64,000 bases of DNA from Tretioscincus oriximinensis (Eukaryota; Chordata; Lepidosauria; Squamata; Gymnophthalmidae): the NCBI GenBank assembly GCA_022410635.1, contig JAJVDF010000777.1, positions 388,146-452,145 of the forward strand, written 5' to 3'. Within the stretch, counting starts at the first letter, position 1. Each line of letters opens with the position of its first letter. The notes beneath the pieces are model-generated. The model was given only the letters and a program-made list of their open reading frames with translations, did no database searches and was not told the origin of the DNA. Both the position numbers and the translations under genes were made by a program. Below are positions 11,715-23,117 of the stretch, in pieces.

Positions 11715-12020
11715 AGAGGCTCTAGCACCTTCTCCCCTTGCTCGCATCCATATCTCCATCCACTCCCTCCTTCCCTCGCCCCCTCCCAACCTTCTTTCAT
11801 TTGCTGCATTTCTTTCTTTCTTCCTTCCCTTCCTTCCCCTCTGTCCTTTTTTCCCCTTCCTTTTCTTCCTTCCCTTCCTTCTTTCATTTTTTTCTTCCCT
11901 CTTTATGCCTTTCTTCTTCCTTCTTTCCTGCTTATCTTCCTCCCTTCATCTCTGGAGGCTGCCAAAATTCTAAGCCCTGTCATTGGTCATTATACCTTGG
12001 AATGTATAATGATACCCATT
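11715..12020 (+). repeat. Pyrimidine-rich dispersed repeat (copy 1)
   Basis: A CCTTCC/TTTCC tract bounded by CATCCACTCCCTCC upstream and CTGGAGGCTGCCAAAATTCT plus AAGCCCTGTCATTGGT downstream. The same boundaries recur at 58396-58885, and the downstream one at 46335-46385, so it is one dispersed family. Confidence 0.7.
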
Positions 12021-12234
12021 TTAGTATATGTACAGATTTCCATCTTTTCTTATTCAGGCATCCAGTTATGTCTGAGTTTTTGTAGCCACATGGACCATAG
12101 CACACTAAGCTCATATTTTGTTGCTTCTGTAACACTCTGTATCTACTTCATCCTCAGCCACCTCCTTCCCCTTTTCCCTTTCATCTTTCCAAACAGCAGG
12201 GCCTTTCCTAGCAAGTGTTGTCTTCTCATTACAC

Positions 12235-12630
12235 TAGGTTGACCAGATGACCCTTTTCCGGGGGGGGGGGGACACACCCAGTTTTGGGTTGTCTAGCCTG
12301 CCCTCCTGGGGAGGCACGCCATTTCCCTGGTTTTTGCTGAGGAAAAAAAATTAAAAGTTTTTTGAATATTTTTTTAAAAATAAAATTCACTGCACCACCA
12401 CTAGGGGGCTCTGGCATCTGGGGCCAACTCCTAAAGGCACCCTCCTCTCAGTAAAAAATAAAAGAATTCTCACACACTTAAAAAAATTCTCACACACTTA
12501 AATTTTTTTTATTTTTTTTTTTTAAATTCACTGCACCACCAACCGGGGCCAGCTCCTGAAGGCACCCTCCCCTCAGTAAAAAATAAAAAATTCTCATGCA
12601 CATCAAACAGTTCTCACGCACTTAAAATGA
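12235..12630 (+). mobile_element. TA-flanked foldback MITE, truncated long form (copy D)
   Basis: The left end is TAGGTTGACCAGATGACCC, followed by the internal units CACTGCACCACCACTAGGGG (about 12390) and CACTGCACCACCAACC (about 12530) with CTCAGTAAAAAATAAA. The right end with octamers is absent, so it is 3' truncated. Confidence 0.75.
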
Positions 12631-12869
12631 TTATAATCATTTAAATATGTTATAATCTGTTTTTTTAAACAAATGATGTTCTCTTTGTATGTGACTTCAG
12701 TTAAAATGTACAAAGGTGCTTCTAAAGTTTGATGTAAATGAGTAATACATCAAACAATTTAAAAACAATATAATGCTTTGTTAAACTTAAGAGCTTTCAA
12801 GGACAAGTCCACTTCTTCAGATGCTGAGAGACAACTGATGACAGTTGACCTTGGTGATAATTAGAGGGT

Positions 12870-13900
12870 TTGGTTCTGAAGTCCACCTGTTGTTGGGCTG
12901 TGGGCATAGCAAACTATGTGGTCATGGCCTGTTAGTAGGCTGCCATACACAACTGATTGGCTACTGAGAGAACAGGTTGTTGGGCTAGATAAGAGATTTC
13001 AAACTGGTGGCCCTCCAGATGTTCCTGGTCCACAATTCCCAACGTTCCATTCCATTCCCACCAGTCTACTAAACCAATTGGAATGTTGGGAGTTGTGGTT
13101 CAGAAACATCTGGAGGGCCACCAGTTTGACACCTCTGGGCTAAATGAACAGTGGATCTTGGTGGCTTTCCTGAGCAGTTGGCTAACCTCTAAATGTTTAG
13201 AGGGGACTTCTTATGCCTCTGTGGGCAGAGTAAGCTGTTGGACCTTCATATTTTGCTGGTGGGCTTCCATATACAACTGGTTGGCTGTTGGGAGAATAGG
13301 TTGCTGGATTAGATGGACAATGGGTTCAATCAAGTGGGTCATTTCTTAGATTCTTATGCCGATGAAGTCCATCTGTTGGGAGGCTATGGGCAGAGCAAGT
13401 TGGGTGGTCATGTTCTGTTGATGCCTTTCCTGAGCATCTGGTTGACTACTGAAGGACAAAAAAGGATTGGATATTGATTCAATCCAATGGAGTACTTCTT
13501 ACGTTCTTATTTCTCTGAGGTCCAGCTCCTGGGAAACTGCAAACTCATGTCCTACTTTATGGTGGGTTTTCATAAACTGCAAGAGTAAATGGACAGTGGG
13601 TCCAATTGAGTCCTCCACCACCACCACCTCTTCCTGTTCTCCTTTTTCTTCTTCTATGGTCAGATCATGTTGTATTCTCGTATCCTTCTGGTAGCCTTCT
13701 TTGCGCAATTGGCTGACCATTAAATGACAAAAATAGCGGACAAGACGAGATACTGATCCAAACCAAAGAGGCTCTTTCTCTTACACCTCTGAGGTCCACC
13801 TTCTGGGAAACTGCAAATAAGGCAAGCTGAATGTTTATATTCTCTTGGTGGGCTTCCATACACAATTCATTGTCCACTGTAAGAACTAATAGGTGGGATA
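12870..13900 (+). repeat. Diverged tandem copies of a LINE-type 3' end
   Basis: About five related segments begin near 12879, 13210, 13363, 13516 and 13789. Shared phrases are GAAGTCCACCTGTTG or GAGGTCCACCTTCTGG, TGGGCAGAGCAAG, TGGTGGGCTTCCATACACAA and GGATTAGATGGACAATGGGT. The last resembles a common vertebrate LINE terminus. The first segment is split by a small hAT-like element. Confidence 0.6.
12990..13136. mobile_element. Small hAT-like foldback element
   Basis: Left TTTCAAACTGGTGGCCCTCC and right GGAGGGCCACCAGTTTGACA are inverted copies. Inner parts AGATGTTCCTGGTCCACAAT and AGTTGTGGTTCAGAAACATC also pair. The flanks GGGCTAGA (12982-12989) and GGGCTAAA (13137-13144) look like an 8-bp target duplication with one mismatch. 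Related single arms occur near 36835-36895 and 37845-37900. Confidence 0.75.
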
Positions 13901-13924
13901 AATAGACAACTCGAGGAGATAGAA

Positions 13925-14450
13925 TCTCGGTCATTGAAGTAATTATTCCTGTCTATAATACTTTGGTCAGACCACACTTGGAATACAGTGTTCGATTCTG
14001 GGCACCCCAATTTAAAAGGAACATTGATAAACTGGAGCAGGTTCAAAGGAGAGTTTCAAGGATGGTGAGTGGTTTGGAATCCATGTCCTAAGAGAATGGA
14101 TTAAAGGATCTAGAGGTATTTAGTCTGTCAAAGAGAAGACTGAGAGGAGACCTGATATACAGAGGGATCAACTTTGTTCTCATTGACACATGGAAGGACT
14201 AGAAACAATGGAATGAAACTGTGCAAGGAAGGAGATTTAGATGAGATGTCACAGAAATCTTTCTGACAGTAAGGGTGATAAACCAATGGACTAGGTTCCC
14301 ATAGAAGGTGGTGAGTTCTCCTTGGATGGAAGTCCTCAGACAGAGGCTGGGCAGCTATCAGTCTGGGATGGTTTAGTGAATCCTGTTCTGAGCAGGAGGC
14401 TGGACCCCATGGCCCTGCAGGTCCCTCTCAATGCCATGATTCTAAGAATA
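13925..14450 (+). mobile_element. CR1-like LINE 3' fragment, second subfamily
   Basis: Coding-strand phrases GACCACACTTGGAATACAGT, CTGGAGCAGGTTCAAAGGAG and AAGACTGAGAGGAGACCTGA are the broken reverse-transcriptase tail. It ends CAATGCCATGATTCTA. Confidence 0.85.
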
Positions 14451-14639
14451 ACTATTGTGATGCAATCGTTGCTTCTTATCTTTTGTTTGTGAGCAGGATG
14501 AACTGTGAGCTTGTGTAACCTGTGATGGGATTTGTTAGGCAGAGCACAAATGACCAGATTAGATGGTTCCAATCCAAACCAGATGAACAATGGTTCCAGT
14601 CCAGTAATCCGAGGCCTCCCTGCGGGTGGAAGGGATTAT

Positions 14640-15245
14640 ATTATAATGTGTTTTATTCTTTTCTTATTAATATGGGTTTTATTGAGTGCTGTAACTACCC
14701 TGGGACCTTTATGGAAAAGTGGAGCCTGGTATCTTTCAGACTGGATTTTGAAAATACATTCCTATCTAGGGCTGCCCTTGAAAACGGTTTGGAAGTTGCA
14801 GCTGGTGCAGAACAGAGTAGCTAGATTGCTGACCACAACGGCTGAGTGAACATATATCACACCAGTCTTGAAAGAGCTACACTGGCTGCCAATTTGCTAC
14901 CGAGCCCAATTCAAGTTATTAACTTCTGTAAGCCCCTATAACATGGGCTCCAAATACCTAAACACCTTCTTCCATATCAACCTGTCCGTGCCTTAAGATC
15001 TGCAGAGGAGGCCCTCCTGACTGTAGCACCTCAGTGGCAAAGAGGGTGGGAAGAGGTGACAGGGATTTCTCTGTGGCAGCCCCCAGAGCATGGAACACCA
15101 TCTCTAAATGCTTTCAGAAAACGCTTGAAGACGCACCTCTTTCATCTGGCCTTTGACTAAAAAGCCTTCGGCAATAAGGCAGTATAGAAATGTAAATAAG
15201 CAAGTCTAAATAAATAAACCTAAATAAATAAATACATTTATGAAT
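14640..15245 (+). mobile_element. L2-like LINE 3' fragment
   Basis: A frame at 14532-14849 carries KLQLVQNRVARLLTTTAE, and the next bases give a CACTGGCTGCCAATTTGCTA block (HWLPI). This is the end of a non-LTR reverse transcriptase typical of L2-type elements. It terminates in TAAATAAATAAATA. Stops disrupt the frame. Confidence 0.72.
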
Positions 15246-15316
15246 TTAAATCCAGAAGGTCCCATGCAGGCCACAGAAATATTTTTTTTTGAAAAAATGT
15301 AATATTCCTAAAATGA

Positions 15317-15630
15317 GCAGGCATGGACAGCTTACTTGCTAAGGAATCCGTCTTTCATCTGGGAGATGGGGTTTCGAAGCCCTGTGTGGGACGTGGGGAG
15401 GGATGAGCACCTTCCACTAGCCTGTAGTTCTAGCCAACCCAGCTATTCGAAAGCAAGAATTGCAAGAAATTGCAGCTGACTGCAACTAGATAAATAGGAA
15501 CCACCACAGCCTGGGGGGGGAGATAGAATATAGAACCTTTGGGTGAAAAAGACTCTTGTAAGCCGCTTTGAGTCCCTTTGGGTGAGAAAAGTGGGGTATA
15601 AAATCCCAGTTCTTCTTCTAAAATACATTT
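15317..15630 (+). mobile_element. tRNA-derived SINE
   Basis: Head CATGGACAGCTTACTTGCTA, body CAACCCAGCTATTCGAAAGC and GATAAATAGGAACCACCACA, and the common 3' tail GCCGCTTTGAGTCCCTTTGG then AGAAAAGTGGGGTATAAA. The tail is shared with the Sauria-type copies at 27922 and 42090. Confidence 0.82.
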
Positions 15631-15649
15631 CAAATATAACTAAATGCCA

Positions 15650-16060
15650 AAGGCTGAATAAAGACATATATGTTTCAACCAGGCAGCTATCAGGAACGCC
15701 TTCTCTCACACAGAGCTGCCCGTGCACCAAGATCTCAAGGAGAAGGCCTTCTGGTAGTTTCTATCCTTTCAGAGATGCACGTTGAAGGACTTTCTCTGTG
15801 GTGGCTCCCCCATTCTGGAACAGCCGATCTTCAGAGGCTTGCCAAGCGCTTACACTGTATAACTTTCGGCACCTAGTAAAAAAAGTATGGTACCTCTTTG
15901 GCCAGGCTTTTGACTCGTAGCTCCCTTCTATATTTGTCCTTCCAGGAGTGGATAGTATGGATCTTTCATGTGTTTTACTGATGTTTTTTTTAAATTGCTT
16001 TTAGTCTTCACCTTAGGCCCTAGGCCCTAAGGTGAAGGATGGGATATCAATTCTTCTGTT
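15650..16060 (+). mobile_element. L2-like LINE 3' fragment
   Basis: Phrases GAGAAGGCCTTCTGGTAGTT, GGTGGCTCCCCCATTCTGGA and CCTCTTTGGCCAGGCTTTTG match the C-terminal and 3' region of L2-type LINEs. A short palindrome CCTTAGGCCCTAGGCCCTAA lies near its end. Confidence 0.6.
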
Positions 16061-16179
16061 TTTGTTTTGTTTCCGGCTGTTTATTCTTATTAATTCAAAT
16101 TATATAATACAAAATCTCCAATAACACAAAAAAATACATAGAATAACATCTGCCTTTAACCAATGCATAAATGAAAAAC

Positions 16180-16839
16180 TAGACTGAGCAGATTTTCTGA
16201 GGCTCAAACCGGGGTAATTAATATTCATGCTAATTTGCATATTCATAAATATGCAAATCACACACCAACATGCATTCCCCTCTGAAATCCCCGCCCGAGA
16301 AATATGTGAAGGATGTGAGAATTTTTTAAAGTGTGTAAGAATTTTGGAGTGCATCAGAAATTTGCATTTTTTAATTTTTTTTTACTGAGGGGAGGGTGCC
16401 TTCAGGAGATGGCCCTGGCCGGTTGCTAGAAATCCCTAGTGGTGGTGCAGTGAAATGTTTTTTTTTAAAAAAATCATTTTTTAAGTGCGCAATAATTCTT
16501 TTAAGTCCATGATAAATTTTATTTTTTATTGAGGGGAGGGTGCCTTCAGGAGCTGGTCCCAGATGCCAGAGCCCCCTAGAGGTGGTGCAGTGATTTTTTT
16601 TAAAAAAAAATATCAAAAATTATTTTTTGAAGTGTGTGATAATTTTTTTTTAATTGAAGGAAGGGTCCCTTCAGGAGCTGGCCCCAGATGTCAGAGCCCC
16701 CTAGAGGTAGTGCAGTGATTTTTTAAAAAAAAAGTATCATTTTTTTTCTCAGCAGAAACTAGGGAAATGGTGTCCCCCCACTTGGGGTAGACACCTCAAA
16801 ACCGGTTTCCCCCCAAAAAGGGGTCATGTGGTGAGCCTA
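16180..16839 (-). mobile_element. TA-flanked foldback MITE, long form (copy E)
   Basis: It is in the opposite orientation to copies A, D and F. It starts TAGACTGAGCAGATTTTCTG and ends GGGTCATGTGGTGAGCCTA. Three internal units are marked by GAGGGTGCCTTCAGGAG near 16386 and 16536 and a variant near 16660. Paired octamers lie at 16233-16240 and 16251-16258. Confidence 0.78.
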
Positions 16840-16875
16840 TGAAAAACACATCCTTAATGCCTTTTATATTTTCTC

Positions 16876-17130
16876 TCATTGACATATGAAAGGACTGGAA
16901 ACAATGGAATGAAACTGCAAGGAAGCAGATTTAGATTAGATATCAGAAAAAACTTCCTAACAGTCAGGGTGATAAACCAGTGGAACAGTTTGCCACATGG
17001 GGTGGTGAGTTCACCTTCCCTGGAAGTCTTCAAACAGAGGTTGGACAGTCATCTCTCTGGGATGGTTTGATGAATCCTGCATCGAGCAGGGGGTTGGACC
17101 CGATGACCCTGGAGGTCCCTTCCAACTCTA
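16876..17130 (+). mobile_element. CR1-like LINE 3' end, second subfamily
   Basis: The frame gives ...NFLTVRVINQWNSLPHGVVS, the conserved end of the CR1 reverse transcriptase. The terminus is CCTTCCAACTCTATGATTCT then ATG. The copy is only lightly decayed. Confidence 0.88.
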
Positions 17131-18220
17131 TGATTCTATGTCCAAGCCATATCTTCCCGCTCCCCTTTCCCCCCCTTCCCCCCCTCCCAATTACAGAAAA
17201 CACGCAATATCATCTACATTTCCCATCAGAGTCATTCTTAAATTTGGTGATCCAGAGCTTTATCCGTTTTTAACATCGCTATCCATATTTAACAAAAGCT
17301 TCCATTTTTCCTTGACCAAATCATGAGCCAAAATTCTTTTGTTCCCCAGCAAGAGATCCCTTCCCTCCTTCACTATATCGAACTTACTAAGTTGCTCTGT
17401 AATGTATATATGCCAGTTCTTTAAAGTCCAATCCTCTTTACGTTTTCCATTTTAACGTGATAACTGATGCGGCAGAATTAAGATATCAATTCATAAATAA
17501 ATAAATAAATAAATAAATAAGTACGTACGTACCTACCTACCTACCTACCTACCTACCTACCTACCTACATACATACATACATACATACATACATACATAC
17601 ATAATGCAGATGTTTGTTCTGTCTGGGAGCCAATGCAGAAAAACCCTTTTACATTATTTATTTATTTATTTATTCATTTATTCATTCTTGTAACTCGCCC
17701 TACACACGAATTTGTATCTTTCCCTCCTCCCCAACGTCTTAGGTACAGTTATAGCGGATCAAACAAAATTCAGAATTGTTAGACACCATTTTAAAAACAT
17801 AATATCCAGATGTACATATTTTTAAGAGACATCTTTTCCTTACAGTTCCATTTAAAAAAGTGTTCCCCTCAGCATTTTGCTTTCAGTCCCTCTGTCTATG
17901 CACAACACAATCAATATATACATATTAAAAGAGACGCATTAATATTAGGGCCTGTATCCCTGCAAATCTGATTCTGTTGATACTGTCGTCTGTTCCATTC
18001 GGATGGCCAGTCTTCCGGCTCAGCTTTTCGCTACTCATTGTTTATGCAGAACACAGTTTTGCTCATTTGTATGCCAGGCATTTGGCAGTGAAGTTTAAAT
18101 GGTCTATAGTGAAGGACTGAATGGAAAGATGGAGTCTAGGCCATTCATGCTTTCAGCGATCTTGAGCCAAAGTGGGGCAGGCACTAGGAATTGGGAACGC
18201 AGTTGCTTGGGACACCAACA
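17131..18220. other. Unclassified sequence with tetranucleotide repeats
   Basis: 17131-17480 resembles a LINE-derived stretch but could not be classified. (AAAT)n lies at 17492-17520, GTAC/CTAC/CATA tetramers at 17521-17602 and (TTTA)n at 17656-17692. 17700-18220 is unique with no gene seen. Confidence 0.6.
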
Positions 18221-18228
18221 TTAGCTTT

Positions 18229-18301
18229 ATCTATCTATCATCTATGCATCTATCTATCGATCTATCTGTCTGTCTATCTGTCCATCCGTCCGTCCCTCTA
18301 C

Positions 18302-18341
<40 letters not shown>

Positions 18342-18360
18342 ATCTATCTATCTATCTATT
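18229..18360. repeat. (CTAT)n microsatellite with CTGT/CCGT variants
   Basis: About 130 bp of TCTA tetramers with interruptions. Penelope-like fragments sit directly downstream at 18363-18450 and 18478-18560, separated by a second short CCAT/CTAT tract. Confidence 0.92.
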
Positions 18361-18711
18361 TGCATTTGAAGAAGACTTGTCGATCCAAGCTCATGCTAAC
18401 TACCTTTTTCATGTTAGTCTCTAATGTGTTGCGAGACCCCCTTGCTAGAATATCTTTCTATCCATCCATCCGTCCATCTGAAGAAATAGACTTGTCTAGG
18501 AAAGCTCACGCTGCCTACCTTTTTCATGTTAGTCTCTAAGGAACAACAAAATCCCCTTGCTAGATATCTGTCTATCTATCCTACATAAATGGAACTATTT
18601 CTGACCTTTTCTAGGCTCACAACTCTTCATCCTGATTTTATGTTGAAGGAATAGAATGCCTTCCAAAGGCACTATCATTGATTTAAATAATTGAATTCAT
18701 CTACCTTAAAA

Positions 18712-19500
18712 TGAAATGTTTAAGAGGTGATCTGATTAAAGTGTATAAAATCATTCATGAGATGGGTAAAGTGATTAGAGAAAAAATATTTCCTGTATCA
18801 CACATCACTAGGACCAGGAGTCACTCTGTGAAGCTAATGGGCAGATAAGGACAGACAACAGAAAGTATTTATTTATTTATTCAGAGGGTCATTGGTCTGT
18901 GGAATTTACCTCCAGAGATGGTGATAGCTAGTACTCTGGGTAGCTTTAAGATAAGATTAGACAAATTACTAGAATGGATCTCTTGATCCTGCCTCTGGGA
19001 TGGAGCAACAGGCAGGATTCTTGAAATACCTGAAAAGTGAGAACAGACAAAGGAAAGTATTTTTTCACCGGCCTGTGGGATTTACATCCTGAAGAGGAGC
19101 TTGGATAGCTTCAAGACAGGACTAGACAGGTTTTTGGACACCAAGGGTATAAATGGGTCCTAGGATAGATGTCTGGATGTTGCCTCCGGGATGGAGCAAC
19201 AGGCAGAACTCCTGAAATACCATTTGCAGGGAGTCATGAACAGGAACATATTTTGCTTTCCTCTGCTCAATCTGCCCAGGTGCATCTTGTGGGCCTCTTG
19301 TGTGGGACAGAATGCTGGACTGGGTGGGCTGTGGCCTGATCCAGTATGTCTCTTCTTATGTTCTTAAACACCATTTGGTGGAAGTCGAGAAGAGGTGAAG
19401 GCTTTGCTTCTTTCTTCTGTTTGAAATGCCCAGGGGCAACTGGTGGGCCACTGGGTGCGATAGAATGTTGCAGGAGATGAGCTACGGTCCCATTTGTGTC
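18712..19500 (+). mobile_element. Two or three joined CR1-like LINE 3' ends
   Basis: Sequence from TTTAAGAGGTGATCTGATTA (reverse-transcriptase tail) reaches its UTR near 19020. It then repeats AAAGTGAGAACAGACAAAGG to TCTTCTTATGTTCTTA near 19365, and a further tail follows. The order suggests nested or serial insertions. Confidence 0.8.
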
Positions 19501-19639
19501 ATAGCATTGTGTGACAGAGAAAATAATTTCTGCTAGACCAAATCCCATCTAATCCAGCATCCTGTATCACCAATTGCTTCTGTGCATCTCATGTAAAAGA
19601 TAAAATCAAGTTGGATACGAAGTGGCTTGGTTATTCCAC

Positions 19640-20345
19640 GGTTCTGGTTATACCAAGGTTCTGATCATTACAAAGGGAATCAAAAATAGGTTGGCAAATG
19701 TCATTTTCCCTCTTTAAAATCTTTGGAAACCTGTGTACAATTCTGGTCACCCTAACCTTAGAAAGGATATTGTGGAAATGGAGAAGGTGCAAAAAAGAGA
19801 CACAAGAATGATCAAGAGGGTGGGAGAAAAATTCCTTATGAAATCAGGCTGCAACGTTCTGGCCTCTTCAGCCTTGAAAGATGGCAGTTAAGCTGTGACC
19901 TAATTGAAGTATATAAAATCATGCATGGGAAGGATAAGGTGAATATAGGAAAAATACTTTCTATCACACTCCACTAGGACCAGGGATCTCTCTATGTAGC
20001 TGATGATTAGAATAGTGAGGACAGACAAGGGACAGGGGGCATTTCTTGAAGCTGATGGACAGAAGTGTTAAGACAGACATTTTTTTTCACTCAGAAGATC
20101 TTTGGAATTTGCTTCTAGAAGAGGCTGTAGCAGCTGGCAGACTAGAAAGCTTCAAGAAAGATAAATTCATGGAAGACTGGTATATCAATGGCTATTAGGA
20201 TAGAAAAACAGGCAGAATTCCTGAAGTACCATTTGCAGGGAGGTGAGAACAGGTGAGGGCAATTGGTGGGCCTCTGTGTGAGGTAGAAGGTTGGACTAGA
20301 TGAGCTCGGGCCTCATTAAGCAGTGTCCTCCTATGTTCTTAGGTA
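19640..20345 (+). mobile_element. CR1-like LINE 3' fragment
   Basis: Runs from GGTTGGCAAATGTCATTTTC through GAGAAGGTGCAAAAAAGAGA and AGATGGCAGTTAAGCTGTGA to the end GTGTCCTCCTATGTTCTTA. The frame is broken repeatedly. Confidence 0.85.
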
Positions 20346-20349
20346 CCTA

Positions 20350-20500
20350 AAGTAACGCTTTCTCTACCTGTCCATATTGGTGTGCCCGTTCCTCAAAATC
20401 TGCTTTCAACAGAGACAGGATTGAGAATCTAGGAAAGGCCTTATCTGTGGTAGCTCCCCACATCTGAGAATAATTGTCCCTTGCTCTGAGGTGCACCAGG
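20350..20500 (+). mobile_element. L2-like LINE fragment
   Basis: Short piece with CTACCTGTCCATATTGGTGT and GGTAGCTCCCCACATCTGAG, similar to the L2-like copy at 14640. Confidence 0.5.
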
Positions 20501-20501
20501 G

Positions 20502-21062
20502 TAGGCTGACCAGATGACCCGTTTTTTGGGTGGAAAGCCCGGTTTGGGGGTGTCTACACCGCCCTCCTGTGTATGACATTTGCCCGTTTTTGCTGAGAAA
20601 AATATATAGATACAGTATATTTTTAATTTTTTTTTAATTCACTGCACGACCACTAGGCAACCGGGGCCAGCTCCTGAAGTCATGCTCCACTCAGTAAAAA
20701 AATAAAAAATTCGCGCACACTTCAAAAAATTCTCATGTACTTAAAAAGGAAGTTTGAATTTTTTTAAAAAAACCAATTTACTGCAGCACCACTAGGTGAC
20801 TCTGTCAACCGGGGTAGCTCCTGAAGGCACAATCCCCTCAGTAAAAAATAAAAAATGCAAATTTCTCATGCACTTAAAAAAATTCTCACAAACTTTAAAA
20901 ATTCTCATGCACTTAAAAAAATTCTCACATGCTTCGCAGATTACTCGAGCAGGGATTTCAGAGGCATATGCATGTTGGTGGGTGATTTGCATATTATGAA
21001 TATGCAAATTAGCATGAATATTAATTACCCCAGTTTGGGCCTCAGCAAATCTGGTCAGTCTA
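20502..21062 (+). mobile_element. TA-flanked foldback MITE, long form (copy F)
   Basis: 561 bp from TAGGCTGACCAGATGACCC to AATCTGGTCAGTCTA, with TA at both ends. Two internal units of about 140 bp and the paired octamers at 20985-20992 and 21002-21009 are present. It has the same orientation and architecture as copy A. Confidence 0.8.
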
Positions 21063-22160
21063 CACCAGGGACCTTCACTTCATGTGATAAAGTGAGCTAT
21101 GAAGATATACCTGTATACCCTGACCTTTGGCTATGCAACCAGTTTCCTTACCTCACTTTTGGGCACTTTTATTGTGCTGCATTTGCTCATTTTATGTTTT
21201 GTTGTTCTCGCTGGAAGCTGTTCTGAGACCTTCTGGCAAAGGGCAGGAGGAAAATGCAAACAGACAGATAAATGCATAAATAAATTCCTGCAGGCCTGAG
21301 TACTATTGGAGAGTTACAAAGCACCTGTAGTAAAACGCTAAGTATTTAAAATGGCGACTCTCAGCTCAGGGTACTTGAGAGATACACCTGGGGATTCTTT
21401 CCTGGTGGCTAAATCTAAAAGCTTCCTAATTTGTTCGCTAGGAAATGAAAAATGGTATTGAAGAGGTGAACGGAGAGAGGTTATTATTAGAAAGCAGAGT
21501 CATCGTGTTAACTCAGTGAAGGGTGGTTTCCTCTTCTTCTCGTCAGAAATAAAATGAGAATTTATTGCTGGGAACACGCGGGTGGCAGCTAATTGCTTAG
21601 AAAGGGAAAGGCTTAGAAAGTGGGGGACTGGATTTAAGAGATTCATGGGAAAGTGACTATTTTCCCCACCAGATGATTGCAGACATTATAAGCTGCATCT
21701 GGTAAATATTTCTCTTTTTCACACCCACTAAAGCTGCATAACTCTGGTCTCAGTTTTTTATGATTACTTTTGGTGGTATCTTGTCCTAGCGGTTTCCCTG
21801 TAAAGAAATCCTTGAAGAGAACTGCACTCCTGTGCAGACTTATTTGCAAGTAGTATGGAAGTAATTTTCCAATACCTCCTTCTGTAAAAGTCCTTGAATC
21901 CAACTTGATGGCCTAGGCTCCTTTGTAGACTTATGAACAATACTATGATAGAGGTTTTCTATAAATTATTTCTGTAAAGGTTCTCGAATACAGTTTAGAG
22001 GCACAGACGTACTGGCAGTAGTATGGAAGTGGTTTTCCATTACCTTCTTCTGAATCCAACCTGGTGACCCAGACTTCCCTGCAGACTTGTAACAGTATGA
22101 TAGTTGATTTATATTAGCTCTTTCTGCAGTTTACTGACACAGACTTACTGGCAGTAGTAT
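21063..22160. other. No gene seen; unique sequence
   Basis: The unique region includes a repeated phrase (GGAAGT(A/G)(A/G)TTTTCCA..ACCT(C/T)CTTCTG) near 21855 and 22025, and CAGACTTACTGGCAGTAGTATGG-like repeats near 22010 and 22140. These suggest a short local duplication of about 130 bp. Confidence 0.5.
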
Positions 22161-22164
22161 AGAA

Positions 22165-22346
22165 GTGGGGGTGGGGGTGTTTGAAAACACAGTTATGGGG
22201 TGCTTCCCAATTTTTTTCTGAGGAAAAATGTTTCCAAAAAATATTTTTTTCGATTTTTAAAAAAAAAATTTCCTCAGAAAAAACCGGGAGGCACCCCATA
22301 ACTGGTTTTCACCACACACCCCAAAATGGGTTATCTGGTCAGCCTA
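22165..22346. mobile_element. TA-flanked foldback MITE, 5'-truncated short form (copy G)
   Basis: Arms GGTGCTTCCCAATTTTTTTC and AAAAAACCGGGAGGCACCCC pair. The right end is GGGTTATCTGGTCAGCCTA. The left terminal segment is missing. Confidence 0.78.
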
Positions 22347-22359
22347 GGCTACCTCCCTC

Positions 22360-22680
22360 TCAGGACTACGTGTGGTGCAGGCTGGGAGCTGTAGTCTGTA
22401 GAGTAGGGGCCTTCCCAGCAGGCTCTGTCGTCAACACAACCACAGCTCCATTTCACTTTTTTCACATTTGAGCTGCTGCTGCTACTTCTTCGTGAAGCTG
22501 TTGGGCTTATTATTTTGTAATAAGCCCTTGTCTTCATGAAAATACGCAGAGAAAAGCAGGCAGAAATACAACTTAGAACCAGTAAACAAGAAACAGAAAT
22601 TCTGTCAGGAAGCAGAGAAACAGGAAGCTGTCAGTTTGTTATTGTTTACATATGTAACCCTGTCTATAATTGCTGGGCAA
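22360..22680 (+). mobile_element. Unclassified MITE with CTGTCTATA end (copy 1)
   Basis: Contains AGCTGTAGTCTGTAGAGTAG, TTGAGCTGCTGCTGCTACTT, AGAAAAGCAGGCAGAAATAC and GTTTGTTATTGTTTACAT, ending CCCTGTCTATA. Related copies lie at 45590, 46810, 60300 and 61290, with a partial one at 31650. Confidence 0.65.
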
Positions 22681-23117
22681 TTTAGGAACATCTTATGTAC
22701 ATGGTAACATACGCAAACATTTATCTCCAACAGGTCTTTCTGTCTTGGGTGTCAAGAATCATGGGAATAATCAGGACCCATGAAGAATTCAATCTGCCTT
22801 TCCTATGGTTTTATCTCAGCCACTGAGGAGTCTTTTGAAAAAGTAGCTAGGGGATAGGGAAGGAACGGAATGGAAATTATCATGGGATTGTTTTTCATCA
22901 GGGACAGTAATAGGCAGATTGTGGGACTGTGTTGTGATTTAGTGTACCTGTCCAAGAGTTGACTGGAATTGCGCCCCAGACTTCCCTGCTGTGGACAGTT
23001 TCAAATCTGTCTCCAAAATATCCCAATCCTGGGAGAATGGTCTACATTAACACATTCAGTCACAATACTCTTTTGTCCATTTGCACCCTCCTTCGCACAA
23101 CTAATTAGGATGTTCCC
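22681..23117. other. No gene seen
   Basis: Unique sequence, possibly decayed repeat at its 3' side, without a recognisable coding signal. Confidence 0.5.

Noticed and set aside
17521..18360. Regular short repeats resembling a CRISPR array
   Set aside because: Simple tetranucleotide microsatellites without spacers; vertebrate DNA.
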